The notes under the pieces: generated by a model
Told to the model about the DNA's origin: nothing
The model's database searches: none
What the model saw: the letters and a program-made list of their open reading frames with translations, nothing else
Part shown: in pieces, positions 35,501 through 48,293 of the stretch
Layout: every line of letters begins with the position of its first letter
Position numbering within the stretch: the stretch's first letter is position 1
Program-made: the position numbers and the translations under genes
DNA from: Hypoxylon rubiginosum
Taxonomy: Eukaryota; Ascomycota; Sordariomycetes; Xylariales; Hypoxylaceae
Direction: 5' to 3'
Assembly: GCA_902806565.1 (NCBI GenBank)
Contig: CADCXA010000025.1
Coordinates: 2,666,001 to 2,730,000 of the forward strand
DNA: 64,000 bases

Positions 35501-38500
35501 CCTACACTTCGGTACCTGAGTAGGTCCCGCGGCGGGAGTAGATATGTAAGATGTTATAGAAGCAGTTACAGTTGTGAAGGACCCTAGTTCCATTAGTGGT
35601 AACCATGTTTCGGTAACGTTAACATCGACTTTGACGACGAAGTTTCGAAATACCTACTCAGCTACCCTACATACCTAGGTACCTATGCTTGGGCCCACGT
35701 TTTCAGCTAGTATTTCTAAGCCGCACAGGGGTTTAGGTTCGATTCCTATTAGCGCTGTCTGGCGGGCTCAGGTTATGATTAATACTGGCCTGATCGGGAC
35801 TAGAAGCTTCGTGTTAGATGCAGCAATGAAGTCGAGAACGAATACCTCATGCTAGCTAGATCTAGCTGTCATACTCCTTCAGCTCGATCATAAGTACCTC
35901 AATCTCCTCTTAGGTATATACCTCGTCCCAAGAGCGTACAATTGAAAAACTGCGATACGAATATGAAATTAGCCCCTGTTCTAGCCAGAAGTATCAACAT
36001 CGGAGACCTGGTATCACAAGGACATATCTCAAGACGAACCATGCTGTCGGAAAACGACCTCGGTAGGTCTGTCTTACCGCCGGCTCGGGCCTTCCTTTGA
36101 TAATATGGAACCGGAACTCGGAAATGTACCCACCTAGCAAGGACTTCGTCTCCCGCGGTCATATGCACAGTTCCTGAGATTATATCTTAGATTGCCGTTC
36201 TCTTCAGTGATCAAGGCGTGATGATTTCTCTCAGAATATAATTTTAGCGAGTCGGTTTTACGACCTTGGACTCCGAACGCTCCTTGATGCTCTCTGGAGA
36301 AGAAGAACCGTTATATTAGAGACGCACTACCACAGCATACGGAACGCGGCACGTTTTGATTTCACATGCGGACCTGCGGGTGAATATGCCAACCAAGACC
36401 AAGCAAGTCGGGCAGTGCTGTTCCGATATTTCATATTTCCCAACGGATCGATACTTGGTCGCACGGCATGAGATGATCACGGGTGACGGCACTTTGGTGG
36501 CGTTTTCTATATCAAGATTCGGCATCTCGTCGATGATCGACACGCTCAGCTCACTATATGCCGTCGGGCCTGGCCTAGCATGCATGTTTCGAGGATTTCG
36601 TGTGGTATGATGGATCGTCGCCTCCGCAATGGCTACGGTGTAGCTTCCATGCGTAGCCCAGAGCATGATACTGACCACGATGCATAGCAGATTGGTACGT
36701 AGGATGCGGGGGAGGCGTCAGATCGGAAACGTCTGCTGTCTTTGCATTAGGAGAATTCCGATAGAACTACGTGGTAGACTCCAACCTGCGCGATGCATGC
36801 CGTTGAAGGATGCAGAGATGAGGTCCGGATGCATCTGACGGTATAGCAGGAATGTTTGCTGCACGCGGTGAAGTACCCAGGAAAGACTCGGTGAGCCTAG
36901 TCATTGGCCGATCTCTCGTGGTAAGCGCTGAGCGCAGCAAGTGTCGTCTCGAGATAGCTGTACCATTGGCAACTTCGCCTCAATGTAACGAATACTGCAG
37001 AAAGCATGCGTCGCTATATACATGGTTAATATGACCGTGATGGGAACTTGTAACCGATAACGTAAAATAATCTCAAAGCTACCAAGCAGCAGAGGTTATA
37101 TATCCAGTTTTTCGAATTTCCTGCAGCAGCTTTAGCTCCGACACCCAGGCCCCCTAATTGGACTTCAGGAATATTCTCCGTGCCAATGAACAACTTATCT
37201 ACCTGGTACCTAGGCAAGTACATAACCATACTATGACAACCAACTGAGGAAATGCTAGATATACCTAGCCAATGTAACGAAAATGAGACAATAATTCTTC
37301 ATAACAGCAGCCACAACCTGAGACTATCACACTCAACTCCAACTACGAGACCAATTAATCTCAGGCTCAAGTCTCATCACAGAGAGAGGAAGCCGGTGAG
37401 ATCCTCCGTCGTTTCCCCCCTCTTTAGCCCGAGTCAAAAGGTCTGGGAAGTGGTCGACATCAATCCTTCGCCCGTGATGTCTGTCTCAGGTAGCCAGCGT
37501 GGAAGCTACATCAGATCCAATCGCCTCCAATAGGAAGAGGCTCCAACTACGACGTCGTAAATGCTACTTACACAGCCCACGGTAGATGAGATACTCTCAG
37601 TGGTCAAAGAACTAGGGGGGGTTGTATGTCTGCAAGGTGCTAACTAGCAAGCTCTATGTTGACAAGAGTCTAGACCGAGATACGTTCATTATATTATTAT
37701 CGTGATTAGGTAAATTTAATAGAAGGTACCTAGCATGAGAAACATTTAGCCCGTGCCGAATTTTATAATACCATGTAAGTAGCAATTTTTCGAAAAGGGG
37801 GTACTAACAAAGCTTGGTCCTCGGCGATGAGACTTGCGTTAGTAAATTTTATTCTCACATTCAATCTTATAGCTAGAAGATCAAACTGGTACATGTCAGG
37901 TAGAGCCAATGTATCCTAGCCATTATTATTATACGTCTTCTATTATCAAGAAAAGGGGCACTTAGACGATAGCTAAGCGGTGCTATAACAATCTCACTGT
38001 GCTCCTAAGATAGAACGAGGAATTAAGATACGGGCTTTAAGTATACTACAGCTAAAATAAAGATTTACTAGAGTTCTTATAGTCGTTTTGGAAGCTACCC
38101 GAAGGTCCGGCCTAATACTTAAGAATCGCAAAAGAAAGAAGAAGAAAAACTCCAAGCAAGTCGAAGGAGTATGTATTCCTACTCTTGACAAACCAGATAT
38201 TCGCAAAATAAAACTACCTACCTACCTTAGCTACATTTCCAAAGGTAGTCTTCAGATGCACGTAGTTAGCCGCCAACGGATGTATGTCACTTACCTTCCA
38301 AGATGGGAAGTGTTTCATTGTGTTGAGTGATATTCGAACTGGCTACATGGTTGCCCCTTTATTCGTATCACGACAGCTATTACCTACTGTGAAGAAGTTA
38401 CTAGAGGTATTTACGCTTAATGTTTTCTTCTATTTATATTGGCTCTACCTGAACCATCTAACGACTAAACATGATCATTTCTTAGGGTAGTGTGGGTCAG

Positions 38501-39125
38501 GATCCCAATATTATGAAATATTTTGCTCTGTTAGACCTGGACCTCATGACTAACAGGTAGTAAAGATGACGGTTTCACAGATCTCATATTTATTGCCTTT
38601 CGAACTCTAGGTCAAGCCTAAATTGAGGCGATCTATAAGTTTCGATTTTGCTTTCGTGTACTACCTTTCGAGTACTCGGATATTTAGGCCGAGAAGGCCA
38701 ACCCTGGGGAATAAAAATCCACCAGTAGCAACATTTACCGAAGCCCCAACCTTCAGTAGCTTTTCAACAGAGCTCAAAGACAACCTCTCTCCAATTTACA
38801 TCTTCTCACATCTAACGATATATACCAGGTAGATATATAAGGAGCAAATGCGTCGTAGCAAGCTCTCAAGCGGCGCAAATGGTAAGTAGCGATACATCAC
38901 AGTTTTTCGCTTGGGAAAATAAAGCAGCTCCTATAGTAAGCACCAAGTCACAGTATCTTCTTGTTCGGACATTCTAACATTGAAATTGATATAAAAATAT
39001 ATAACGAGACGGACAAACAAAAAGGGGGGAGGATTTAGTAAGCCAGTCTAACAAGCATCACCCCATTTTTCTTGGCCAGCTCTTTGCGGGGAAGGAGAAA
39101 ACGAACGCAACGATGCGAATAACGT
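32565..39125. other. Gene-poor region, 6.6 kb
   Basis: No protein gene could be supported. The part next to 32564 is the CAP20-like promoter. There are many short frames, including an ATG-started 76-codon minus frame at 35363-35593 and a 120-codon minus frame at 36316-36678, none with recognisable domains. A 9-bp tandem repeat lies at 34349-34384, an isolated B-box-like GGTTCGATTCC at about 35731-35742, and an AT-rich stretch with broken coding-like frames at about 37560-38830. Confidence 0.5.
34349..34384. repeat. GTACAACCC tandem repeat (4 units)
   Basis: Four perfect 9-bp copies in tandem, in intergenic DNA. Confidence 0.85.
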
Positions 39126-40294
39126 CTACCAGCCGGGGAGGCCAGTGAGCCCTAGAGTATAATAGTCAGTATACGGACAATCCTGGACAATATATAAGGA
39201 AGGGAAATCACTCACATTGATCACCGATGTCCTCCTTGACGCTCTGGGACTTGACGCAGTCGATGGCGGCCTGGTCCGTCTGCCTCTGGAGCGGCGCGCA
39301 GCGGTCGCCGGAGCACTTGCCGTCCATGGCGCGCTGGAGCGCGTCGCCCTTCCAGCCGAACAGGTAGTCCCCGTGCAGCCCGAACCCCGTCGTGTCGTTC
39401 ATGCTCCAGACGAAGGGCTGGGAGCCGTCGGCCGGCCACTCGGCCTTGTTGTTAAAGGCCCGGGTGTCGAACATGATCTCGTACATGATCTGCGGCATCC
39501 GGACGGGGTGCGTCGAAGGGCACGCGCCCCCGGACTCGAACGTGCCCGAGGCCGGGTACGCGACGTGCGACTTGTGGTCGGGCGAGTCCAGGTTCTTGCC
39601 GTCCCAGCACGTCGGGAAGTGCACCGACACGCGCCAGCCGCCGCCGCAGGCCTGCTTCGGGAAGGCCTGCGTGTCCTGGCCCGTGCAGGGCGCGCCGCCG
39701 AACGGGTTCTGCTCCATGTTGGCCTCGCACCGGTAGCACAGGCCCTTCTGCATGGTGGCCGCCGCGCGGTTCATCGGGTCGCCGACGAGCATTCGGAATC
39801 CCTGCAACGACACGAAAAGAAACCGACTAATTAGCTACGTCCCTTTCTCTCTCTCTCTCTCTCATAAACTCTCATAAAACGCTTACCGCAGGGAAGGCCT
39901 TGACCGTGGCGCTGGGCGAGTAGCCGCGGATGTAGTAGACGGTCATGCCGGCCTGGACGCCGAGGCCGAGGTTGGCGAACTGGGGCACGCGCTTGTAGGT
40001 GCCGTTGCGGGCGCGGAAGTACAGGTTGGCGGTCCAGTAGTTGGAGAAGTCCTCCGAGTACGTGCAGCTCGTGCAGGTGGACACGGTCGGGGGGTCGTGG
40101 TCCACCGGCGCCATGCTGGCGTTGAGCGAGTTGCCGCCGATGATCTGGTGCATGTGCGCCGACGGCAGGTTGCCCGGCTCGACCAGGGGGTCGATCCGGT
40201 CGATCGTCAGCTGCGAGCACCCGAAGCGCATCAGCTCCTGCGCGGCGGCCATCTGGACGGCCGCGGCGGCCGGCAAGAGCGATTTTAACAGCAT
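39126..40294 (-). CDS. Secreted DUF1996-domain protein
   Basis: Three exons (40294-39887, 39801-39216 and 39151-39126, the last only 26 nt) give 339 residues. Residues 1-19 (MLLKSLLPAAAAVQMAAAQ) form a signal peptide. The DUF1996 domain then spans nearly the whole mature protein: FGCSQLTIDRIDPLVEPG, the invariant-looking HMHQIIGGNS, CTSCTYSEDFSNYWTANLYF, and later FPTCWDGKNLDSPDHKSHVA and CPSTHPVRMPQIMYEI. Many cysteines suggest disulfides, as usual for extracellular fungal proteins. The domain's activity is not established; a role in carbohydrate or cell-wall context is often suggested because it co-occurs with WSC and CBM modules, but none is present here. Exons are GC-rich relative to flanks. 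The short last exon encodes LTGLPGW. Confidence 0.87.
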
Positions 40295-42856
40295 CTTGTT
40301 TCTTGTTTTCTTCTTCTGTTGAAGTGGTTGAAAACAGGGGAGAAGATGCGTGGGGAGGAGAAAGAAGAAGCAAAGCAGCCCAGCCGGAAGGGACTGGCAA
40401 GTCCACCCTACCTATATCCTTTCGGAGGCGGCGCTGATCATGGCTCTCCGGATAAAGCCAAGGCGGATGGAATGGTGAAAGTCGGCGGCTATTGGTTATG
40501 AGATTGGGCAATGCAACTGCCGCTCAGTGAAGCCTCGCCGGTTAATCTAATCCAGGACCTGGGGGGGCAGGCTGGGCAACAAATCTGATGCGAAGTTGAA
40601 ATTACCTATAGCGGACATATTCCTATTTTGACATATTAAGCGGGGGTTATAAACATCGGTAGTGGTCTATCAGCCGAATCAAGCCTTCGTCTAGGCATCA
40701 CAACGTCATTCGACAGGAGTTCAACATCGTGTAGGGGCTCCCCCGTGCTGGCTGGGGGCGCATATAGGGGCCACCGCTGCCATGTGCCGAGAACCATTTT
40801 CGAATTTATTTATATCACTCCAGCACGCAGGCCCAAAAGCGTAACTATGCGGCCCGAACGTTTCTTTGGGCGCTACCACGGGGCGGTAACGATTCGCACA
40901 CGCGAGGGCAGTAGGTGGGCTTTAATATCCTGTGCTGCCTATAAGCGATTATAAATCGGCTAGAAGAGGAAAGCTTTATATATACCAAGGGAAGATAGGG
41001 GGTACGGCTGCAGCAACGTTCGCCTCCTTTTCTCTCCTTATACCCCTGAAAGGGCCGAGACCCTCAATCTGTTCCTCTCGTACAGCATGACAAATTCTCG
41101 TGGCGAATAGGAAATTGTCAATCTGCTAGTCATAGCCATGTGGACATACCAGAGTCTCGAGATTGTATTCTAAGCTCAGGGGCAAGTCGTGGAAATGATC
41201 TTCCAAAGGTGAGTCTCCATCTCGAGGAATCTACCGGGCTGGCGGTAGCGGTAGTACATATTCGCAGTACTCTACCATTACTCTGATTGAATCATCTATT
41301 AATTCCAAATAAGAAGTCATAACAGTTTATCGCCAGACGGCAATTCTTCCTGCTGGCAGAAGAAAACTTGCTACGGGATAGACAGCTTAATGTCATATGT
41401 CACCACATAGGAAAGGAGTTAAGCCAACGCAAACTGCCTTATTAACTAGATAGGCAGTACATCATCTAACAATTGAATTTTTCTTAGAGATAGGTTGTAG
41501 ACCAATACTAGAGACCGAATTCAATAGTTGACCTATAGTTAAATAAAACCTAAGCAGGCCCATTTCTGTTCCATCGTCCGTCAGAAACGCTCTATCGGTT
41601 TATTCACATGGTTAAGGTCATACTGTATTCATCATATTCATATATGTCGATAACTTGTCCTGAACGTAAGTTTACCCCTTTTATAATACGGTATTTCCCA
41701 ATATCATTCGACTCATATTATTGATACCTTGTATATGATCCCAATGGCAGCTAATACCACGCAGGGATACAGTAAGTTGCCTTTCTAGATACCTGTAGCT
41801 GTATGAGGTTGACATAAGGTCTCCTAAATGCCTTGGGAGACTTGATTATGCAGGATCTTGAACACCCTTGAGCTAAGACTTCGTTGTCAATTTAGGAGCA
41901 TGCAGTCGGTAATATTACCTCTTGTAGAAACTGGCACTGCTTGGTATATTGAATGTTTTAAGTCTTTTTATATGGAAGTGTAATAAGTGTTATGACTGTG
42001 GTGAGATGTGCCCTCCTTAATGATCCGTGAACTCAACAGGTAAGTGCTCACACTCGATGAAGGTAGGTAGTTATAGACCCTGCGTCAAACACTGACATCA
42101 TTAAAATTAACCTAAAACTGCCGTTAATCCCGAAATTTAATAGCTTCTAGTAAGAAGCACGCAAGGTATCCCAACGCAGGATATCAGATTCATCACCAGA
42201 CCTAACCTTCCGAACTACCTACCTAAGGTACCAATTAACTACCGTTAGATGGGCATATCTATCTCAATGAGTCATACAGTATCATGTAGGTTGCTGGTTT
42301 TAAACAGCAGTCAATGACATCCGGCTCGCATGTCTCATAGCTTAGTCTCACCTTGATTACCTAGCCATGACGGTAGCTCACCGTCAACAATTTACTTGCC
42401 CCTGAGACAAAGTCATCCCTTACATCCATCACATCTCTTATTACACTACACATAAAGCACCCTTAACTGACACGAAACAACTCAAAACTCACAAATGCAT
42501 ATGAGGACGATTCTTAACTTTTGATGATTATATCCATGGGTAGGTTAATTGTACCCGATCGGTGGCAATTTTTACTCTCTACATGCAGTTTTTGGGGTTT
42601 AAATGCTAGCCTAAGAAGAAACTGTGCCTTTGCTTGCAAATTGAGCAGTGCACCCGGACGCCGCCTTCGCATCGCCATGCAATTGACAGAAAGAATGGAC
42701 AGTTATTTGTACCACAACGGGAATCCGTAGTGACGAGTGGAATGTGAGATATCCCAACATTCCAAGTCGCTGACCGCCCCGTACCCACATCAGCAAGATG
42801 ATATCCTATAAACATCCAGCAGCGCCCCCTTCCCCAATAGCGATGGCGTTCATCCT
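40295..42856. other. Gene-poor region, 2.6 kb
   Basis: The first 300 bases are the DUF1996 gene promoter. From about 41200 to 42500 the DNA is AT-rich and has no frame above noise. It may be old, mutated repeat sequence; no element boundary seen. Confidence 0.55.
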
Positions 42857-45415
42857 TTACCACCCAAGCATATCGAAGATGCCGTGAGCTTCGGCCTTCG
42901 ACATGCATTGGATACCCAGCTGTCGGATCTGGGTACCATGCATCAACTCGTGTAGGCCCACGGCGACCTTCCATCCCTCTTCCTCATCCAGGACGAATAA
43001 GTGTCTTCTACTATCCTGGTCCTTAAGCGTGGCGCGCAGCAGATGCAAACCGTCCCGTCTACTACTCGAACAGGATGAACCATCCTCACGTCCTCCATGG
43101 GGAGCATGGCGGCAATGGTCTTTGCAAGAATGAAGCAGATCCGATACACAGTTATCGGCATCATCCCCCGTCAGAGTCTTCGGCTGGCCGCGAACAGTCG
43201 ATCGAAAGCGAGAGGTCTTAGGTGTTACCTTGGGCGCCGCAGTGACCTCGGGGACGCAGTGTGCTGGACACCAAATCTCGATAGTCTTGATCGTCCAAGC
43301 TTTGAAGTCCCAGTCCCGTTGGGGCACGCCTCGGACATCGTCGTCGATGAAAATGCCAGCACTGGTGATGCGAAGGATCAGACCGTCTGTTACCGACCCG
43401 AAGCCGGAAATAAGCTGCGCTGCCGGAGTTTTGGAGAAGGGATTGAGATAATTATAGACCGCCTTCAGAACAATCTTCTTGGGATCCTTGGTCGTATACG
43501 GGGCACGCATAGACGGAGGTGGCGTTGTCCGCGATGTTGACTGCGATGCTGCGTATGATGACTCCGTAAAGGTTGTCTCGCTAGATTTCTTCCGGCTGTG
43601 ACTCTTAGGTGTGTCGTAAGGTCGGTACGAGTAAGTCTCTTCGTGAGCGGCATGGGATGTCTGACTGCTCGGTGCCGGTGGTCGTTTGCTAGAAGCAGTG
43701 CTTTGCTTGGTTGAAGTCGTACTCGGAGCCGGTCGAGGAGAAGGCTGAGGTCGAGGTGATGCAGGTGCAGGTGCAGGTACAGGTGGCTTCCCGTTGGGCC
43801 AGGGGTTGGTCTTCTCTCCAACGGAAGAATAAGCGTACGTACCCCTCCTACTATTTGCTTCCGCTTCCTTTAGCTTGGCTGCTTCGATCTGATCTCTCAG
43901 CCTTGCTGCTTCTGCTTCCCTCTGCTTAAGAGCTTGAGCCTCCGCCTCCCTTTGTCTGGCAGCCTCGGCTTCTCTCTGTCTGGCAGCTTCTGCTTCTCTT
44001 TGCCTAGCAGCCTCGGCTTCTTTCTGCCGCGCGGCTTCAGCTTTGGCAGCTTCGGCTTCGGCTTCTCTTCTCTTCCTGGTAGCTTCTGCCTCTCTTAACT
44101 TGGCGCCTATCACCTCTCTAAGGCGAGCAGCCTCTACCTCCTTCTGCCTGGCTGCTTCGGCTGCCTCTCTAGCCTTTTCAGCTGCCTCCTTAGCTCGCAG
44201 CGCTTCCTTCTCTTTTACCTCTCTCTCAAGATTCTCTCTAAGCGATCTTTCTCGGTCGAGCTTCTCACGGAGTTCTCGCTCCCTTGCTTCCCGTATTCTA
44301 CTCTCTCTCTGCTCTCTCTCTCGTTGCGCCTTCTCTTTCTCTTCCCTTTCGCGTTGTTCCCTCTCTCGCTGTTCTCTTTCGCGTGCATCTCGTTCCAGTT
44401 TCTCCTTGGCTTCTTGTTCGCGCCTGGCACGCTCTCGCGCTTCCTTTTCACGGAGCTCCCTCAGGCGCCGAGCCACTTCGTCCCTCTTGCGCTGTTCGGC
44501 CTCCTTTGCTTTCCGCTCCTCTTCTCTTCGTCGCACTTCCTCCCTAGCTTTCCCCCATGTATCTTTCGGTGGCTCTTTGGGGGTCGGTTTGGGGGTCGGC
44601 TTCGGAGGATCTTTAGGGGGGTCTTTAGGAGGCTCCTTGGGATGTTCTCTAGGTTGTTCTCGCGGAGGTTCTCTCGGGGGCTCCTTAGGGGGAGGACTCT
44701 GAGAGCGTTCTTTCTCCTTTGCAGGCTCCCTCGGGGGTTCTTGAGGAGCTTCCCGATGGGGATTTTTAGGCTTTCGCTTCGGCTTCGGAGGAGACTCTTC
44801 GGGTGGATCCTCGGGGGTCGTTTGCCGTGATTCTTGAGGCGAGTTGGCTTGTGGGCGCTGTTGCCATGACTGCTTGGGCCCCTCCCCGCCTGGCGTACTT
44901 GGACCTGGACCTGGACCAGATCGAGGAGGCGGCGGCGAGCCATGGGGTGGCGGCGGAGGGGGGGCGTCGGCATTTGGAGAGGGCCCAGCATTGTGATTCG
45001 GGCCACCACCATAACCGCCGGTTCCGGGGTCATACCCACTCCATCCTCCCCAATTATTTCCAGCGCCAGCTGCTGGTGGAGGACCGTTGTCTTGTTGTAC
45101 TCTACCTAAAGACCATGCGCCCACACCAACCGCGATCACCAAGAAAACCATTCCGGTATTTCCCATTCCTTGAAAGTTATTCCACCATACTCGAAATGCG
45201 GGTGCCATGCTCTGGCCCATAACCACTAAGACAAGAGCACTAGCAAATCCGGCGGCGAAGCTGTTCAGGTTGGGTCTTAGCGACGGGAGGTATAGGAACC
45301 CGGAGCCGGACGAGTGCGGTGGTATGATAAATATATCATATTTTCCCGGGGGAAGGTTGGAATTTGTCGGGCGAGGATTGTGGCCGTGAGGCGGCGGCGG
45401 AGGAGGTTGATCCAT
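42857..45415 (-). CDS. Proline-rich, charged coiled-coil membrane protein
   Basis: A single uninterrupted frame of 852 residues from ATG at 45415. The order is: Pro-rich start (DQPPPPPPHG); two hydrophobic segments at about 53-74 (FAAGFASALVLVVMGQSMAP) and 88-104 (GMVFLVIAVGVGAWSLG); a Gly/Pro-rich linker; repeats of E/D-PP-(R/K) (about 200-290); a very long Glu/Arg/Lys/Ala helix (about 290-530) with repeated AEAARQREAEAARQ units; a Ser/Pro linker; and a conserved-looking C-terminal domain (about 640-852) with KAVYNYLNPFSKTPAAQLIS and EEEGWKVAVGLHELMHGTQIR. The two hydrophobic segments suggest an anchored hairpin with the bulk in the cytosol or nucleus. Family not recognised. The block of about 770-800 is Cys/Ser/His-rich and might be an unspliced intron, but the frame stays open. 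Confidence 0.7.
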   Translation of the reverse strand: MDQPPPPPPHGHNPRPTNSNLPPGKYDIFIIPPHSSGSGFLYLPSLRPNLNSFAAGFASALVLVVMGQSMAPAFRVWWNNFQGMGNTGMVFLVIAVGVGAWSLGRVQQDNGPPPAAGAGNNWGGWSGYDPGTGGYGGGPNHNAGPSPNADAPPPPPPHGSPPPPRSGPGPGPSTPGGEGPKQSWQQRPQANSPQESRQTTPEDPPEESPPKPKRKPKNPHREAPQEPPREPAKEKERSQSPPPKEPPREPPREQPREHPKEPPKDPPKDPPKPTPKPTPKEPPKDTWGKAREEVRRREEERKAKEAEQRKRDEVARRLRELREKEARERARREQEAKEKLERDAREREQREREQREREEKEKAQREREQRESRIREARERELREKLDRERSLRENLEREVKEKEALRAKEAAEKAREAAEAARQKEVEAARLREVIGAKLREAEATRKRREAEAEAAKAEAARQKEAEAARQREAEAARQREAEAARQREAEAQALKQREAEAARLRDQIEAAKLKEAEANSRRGTYAYSSVGEKTNPWPNGKPPVPAPAPASPRPQPSPRPAPSTTSTKQSTASSKRPPAPSSQTSHAAHEETYSYRPYDTPKSHSRKKSSETTFTESSYAASQSTSRTTPPPSMRAPYTTKDPKKIVLKAVYNYLNPFSKTPAAQLISGFGSVTDGLILRITSAGIFIDDDVRGVPQRDWDFKAWTIKTIEIWCPAHCVPEVTAAPKVTPKTSRFRSTVRGQPKTLTGDDADNCVSDLLHSCKDHCRHAPHGGREDGSSCSSSRRDGLHLLRATLKDQDSRRHLFVLDEEEGWKVAVGLHELMHGTQIRQLGIQCMSKAEAHGIFDMLGW

Positions 45416-48293
45416 AATGACGGTCTAGCCGCCTCGCGGTGAAGGGGTCTCGGAAGCGCAGCCAAGCAGGAATTGATGCGAATGTCGAATTCGACAAGAG
45501 AACGGAAGGCTCGGTATTATAAGCAAGTATATTCAACAAAATCGAGGGTATCTTGGAAGGGCCATAGAGGTCGTAACGTCGTGAAAGCAGCTCCTACTAT
45601 TACAGGTCAGATTATTAGATGATCATAGCATTGGTGGGAGGAGGCATTAAGCATGAATGAAGGGGAAGGGAAAGAGGAGATAGAAAAAAAAGAGGATAAT
45701 TTTACAATGTCCAAGAGTCATCTTAGTGGACAGGGGGGACAGAATAATGACCGAAATGACATACCGTGTAAAAAAGGAAAAGAAATGGAAAATCAGCAAC
45801 AAACAGCAGAACGCCGGGTGTCCATGCAAGGCAAACGACAACTTTTGTTACCGGATCGCAGAATCGCAAAACCGCAATGCAAAATCGAAAGCGCAGAGGA
45901 GGAAATGTGAAAAATGCAAAGGTGGTTTAGCTGCAGGTGGCTATCGTCAAGAAAAGTTGGACAATAGAGGAAAGTGGCGGTCATAAGTTTGCTGAAGCTT
46001 GTGCATTCTTTTTTTTCCATTTTCCTTCTGTCCTTGGCAATCTAGTGTTTACTTGTGAATTTGTTGATGCAAAGCTCCTGGAACCCCTGTCGGCCAGGTC
46101 ACAATTTGTGAAAGGGTTGCATTGAGCTAGACTTTGCTAGTGACAGGTCAGCCATTGAGAGGACACGCCGTTTGGGATTGGCCCAAGCAGAGCAGCATTG
46201 GCGTTACCTTATTGGGTATAGTTTTCTATTGGAAGCGTGGTTCACCGGCTAGTCCCCGCAACGCCACATGCACAATTCGACACATTTAGGCACCCTGGCA
46301 CCGTCATCGCACAGTGGTTTAGGCACTATATGCCTATGAAGAATAGTCCAATCTAATACAACAATTCGTTTGTCATTTTTGTTCTCCTTTCGAACACAAT
46401 TTCTTACAACTTCCTTGCTTCCCTTGCACTTCCAGACTTCCCCTAATTTATGAAGGACCCATTGAATAGAGGGGTCTTTTCTTCGAGTACATACATGTAT
46501 GTATTTGTATCCAACTATTCTAGAAGTATCCATGATGACGATGCCACGAGGCCCGTGATGAATGTTTTGCAGACCGATTTAGTTTACCGCTTTACCGCTC
46601 CGTCTGTAGCACCTCCACCAAGCCAAGATCTACCCTCCACTGTCCAGACCCCAAAGTTCTATTTCAAATTGAACGACGATGAAACCGCGCAGCCGCGTCC
46701 AAGCCCGAGAGTTCGAGACATGGCTTCGAGGTGCCAGCAATTGGCTCGCGTCACACAATAACCGTTGCCAACGCGCGAACATGAAATTGCCCAATCTCTT
46801 CAGTCTGATAAGGTCGAATTGACCATCGCGCCAAGTCCCCACTCACATCTTCACCTACGGACGAATCGCGAACCAGCCTGCGGGCAGTTGACCTGTTCGT
46901 TTCCTAGAAACCCCTGACCTCGTCAAGCATCGGAGAGCCTCCCCGCTACCTGTCTGCCTGTTCGCGGCCACCCACACCTATTGAATTGGACAAACGACAT
47001 TCTTCATCACCTCGTTGACTATTATTTACGTTGCTTTGGGCATTATCTCTTCATTGCGATCTCCCACCACAGACAGGCACGGTATCAATTGAAACTATTC
47101 CTGGTTCAAGCTTGCCATTGGTGATGCGACTACCAGTCAAGTCGAGCTTTGCCGTAAATAGACAATTCTGTGCTATTGAGTTGTACACAGTATCGGACCA
47201 AAGTGATATCGCTGTGCTCTAGCCGCTTACGGTTATGCGCTGGTTGCTAGGCAACACCCCGGCGCTGTACAGACCGCGGTCAGGTAGAGGCGGGGTTGAT
47301 GAGTTGTCTTAGACGGGAAGACAACGTGTTCTGTTCGTGTCGTTGATCCCTCGTGTCTTTAAATAACAATACCATCTTTTCTTCGAGGAACTCGAGTAAA
47401 GCAAAAACATGATAACTGAAAACTGAAAACTCCGCAGGGAAGTGCAATTGTTCTCCAAGCTGATGAACCATCCCGTTACCCAACGTATCATTGCTCGGGA
47501 CCTTGCATCCTAGGTCAAACGCCACAAACCCAAGTTACGGCCTGCATAAACGAAAAGGAACGGTCCGCCATAGCCTTATGGGGCTGACTTCCAAAAACAG
47601 GTATGTGAAACTTTCGCTTTACTTGTTCAGGTCTCTTGCATACTTCATCAGGCAAACTTGAAAACCTGATACCATCGAAGAAAATAAGCTACGCAAATAT
47701 ATACACACGACATGACGTAAGTACCTATAGAGACGAGTTAAGCTCTCCTTATATGAGGTCTAGATCCAGCAAAAGCCCAGTGTCTCGCTTTAAGTTAATT
47801 AACAATTGTATCATAGGTACTTGTTGCCCACAATGATCTAGTAGCGTACACATACACCCTTTATAGTAAATACCTACATGTAGGTAGGTAGTTATAAACA
47901 TTATTTACTTTAATATAGTTTACTGCAGGGCGGCTTAGGGGTCTACAAGCACTAACACCTCCCAAGCGGTTGAATTCTCCTATCTAAACTATTTTCTAGG
48001 TGCTTAAGTGTCATTCGTAAGCCCACAAGGCTCGTCAATTGTACTATAGTACTATAGAACATAGGTAAAGCGTGATCATGAGTAAATTTCTTATATCACG
48101 CTTCATGTGCTAGGATAGGCCCCGAAATTATACAAGTCTAGGCAAGGCATTATGTGAAGGGCGGTTGAGTCGTACTGGTGAGGGCTTCAAGGGGACCAGG
48201 AAAGGGGAAAGGTACTAAATCGTGATATATGTACCTAGGTTAAACCATTTCAAAATGCACCATTATAGCACGCAACTAGATCTTTGTATCATG
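45416..48293. other. Gene-poor region, 2.9 kb
   Basis: No supported gene. The first part is the promoter of the coiled-coil membrane gene. TAGGTAGGTAG occurs at about 47878-47892. Short frames on both strands look random. Confidence 0.55.

Noticed and set aside
36316..36678. 120-codon minus-strand frame in the gene-poor region
   Set aside because: No ATG-supported gene structure or familiar motif; an overlapping plus-strand frame is equally plausible, so chance is likely.
39217..39834. 205-codon plus-strand frame over the DUF1996 gene
   Set aside because: It is the antisense shadow of a GC-rich exon; the minus strand encodes a clear conserved secreted protein.
44043..44702. 219-codon plus-strand Ser/Leu-rich frame
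   Set aside because: Mirror of the Glu/Arg/Ala repeat region of the minus-strand coiled-coil protein.
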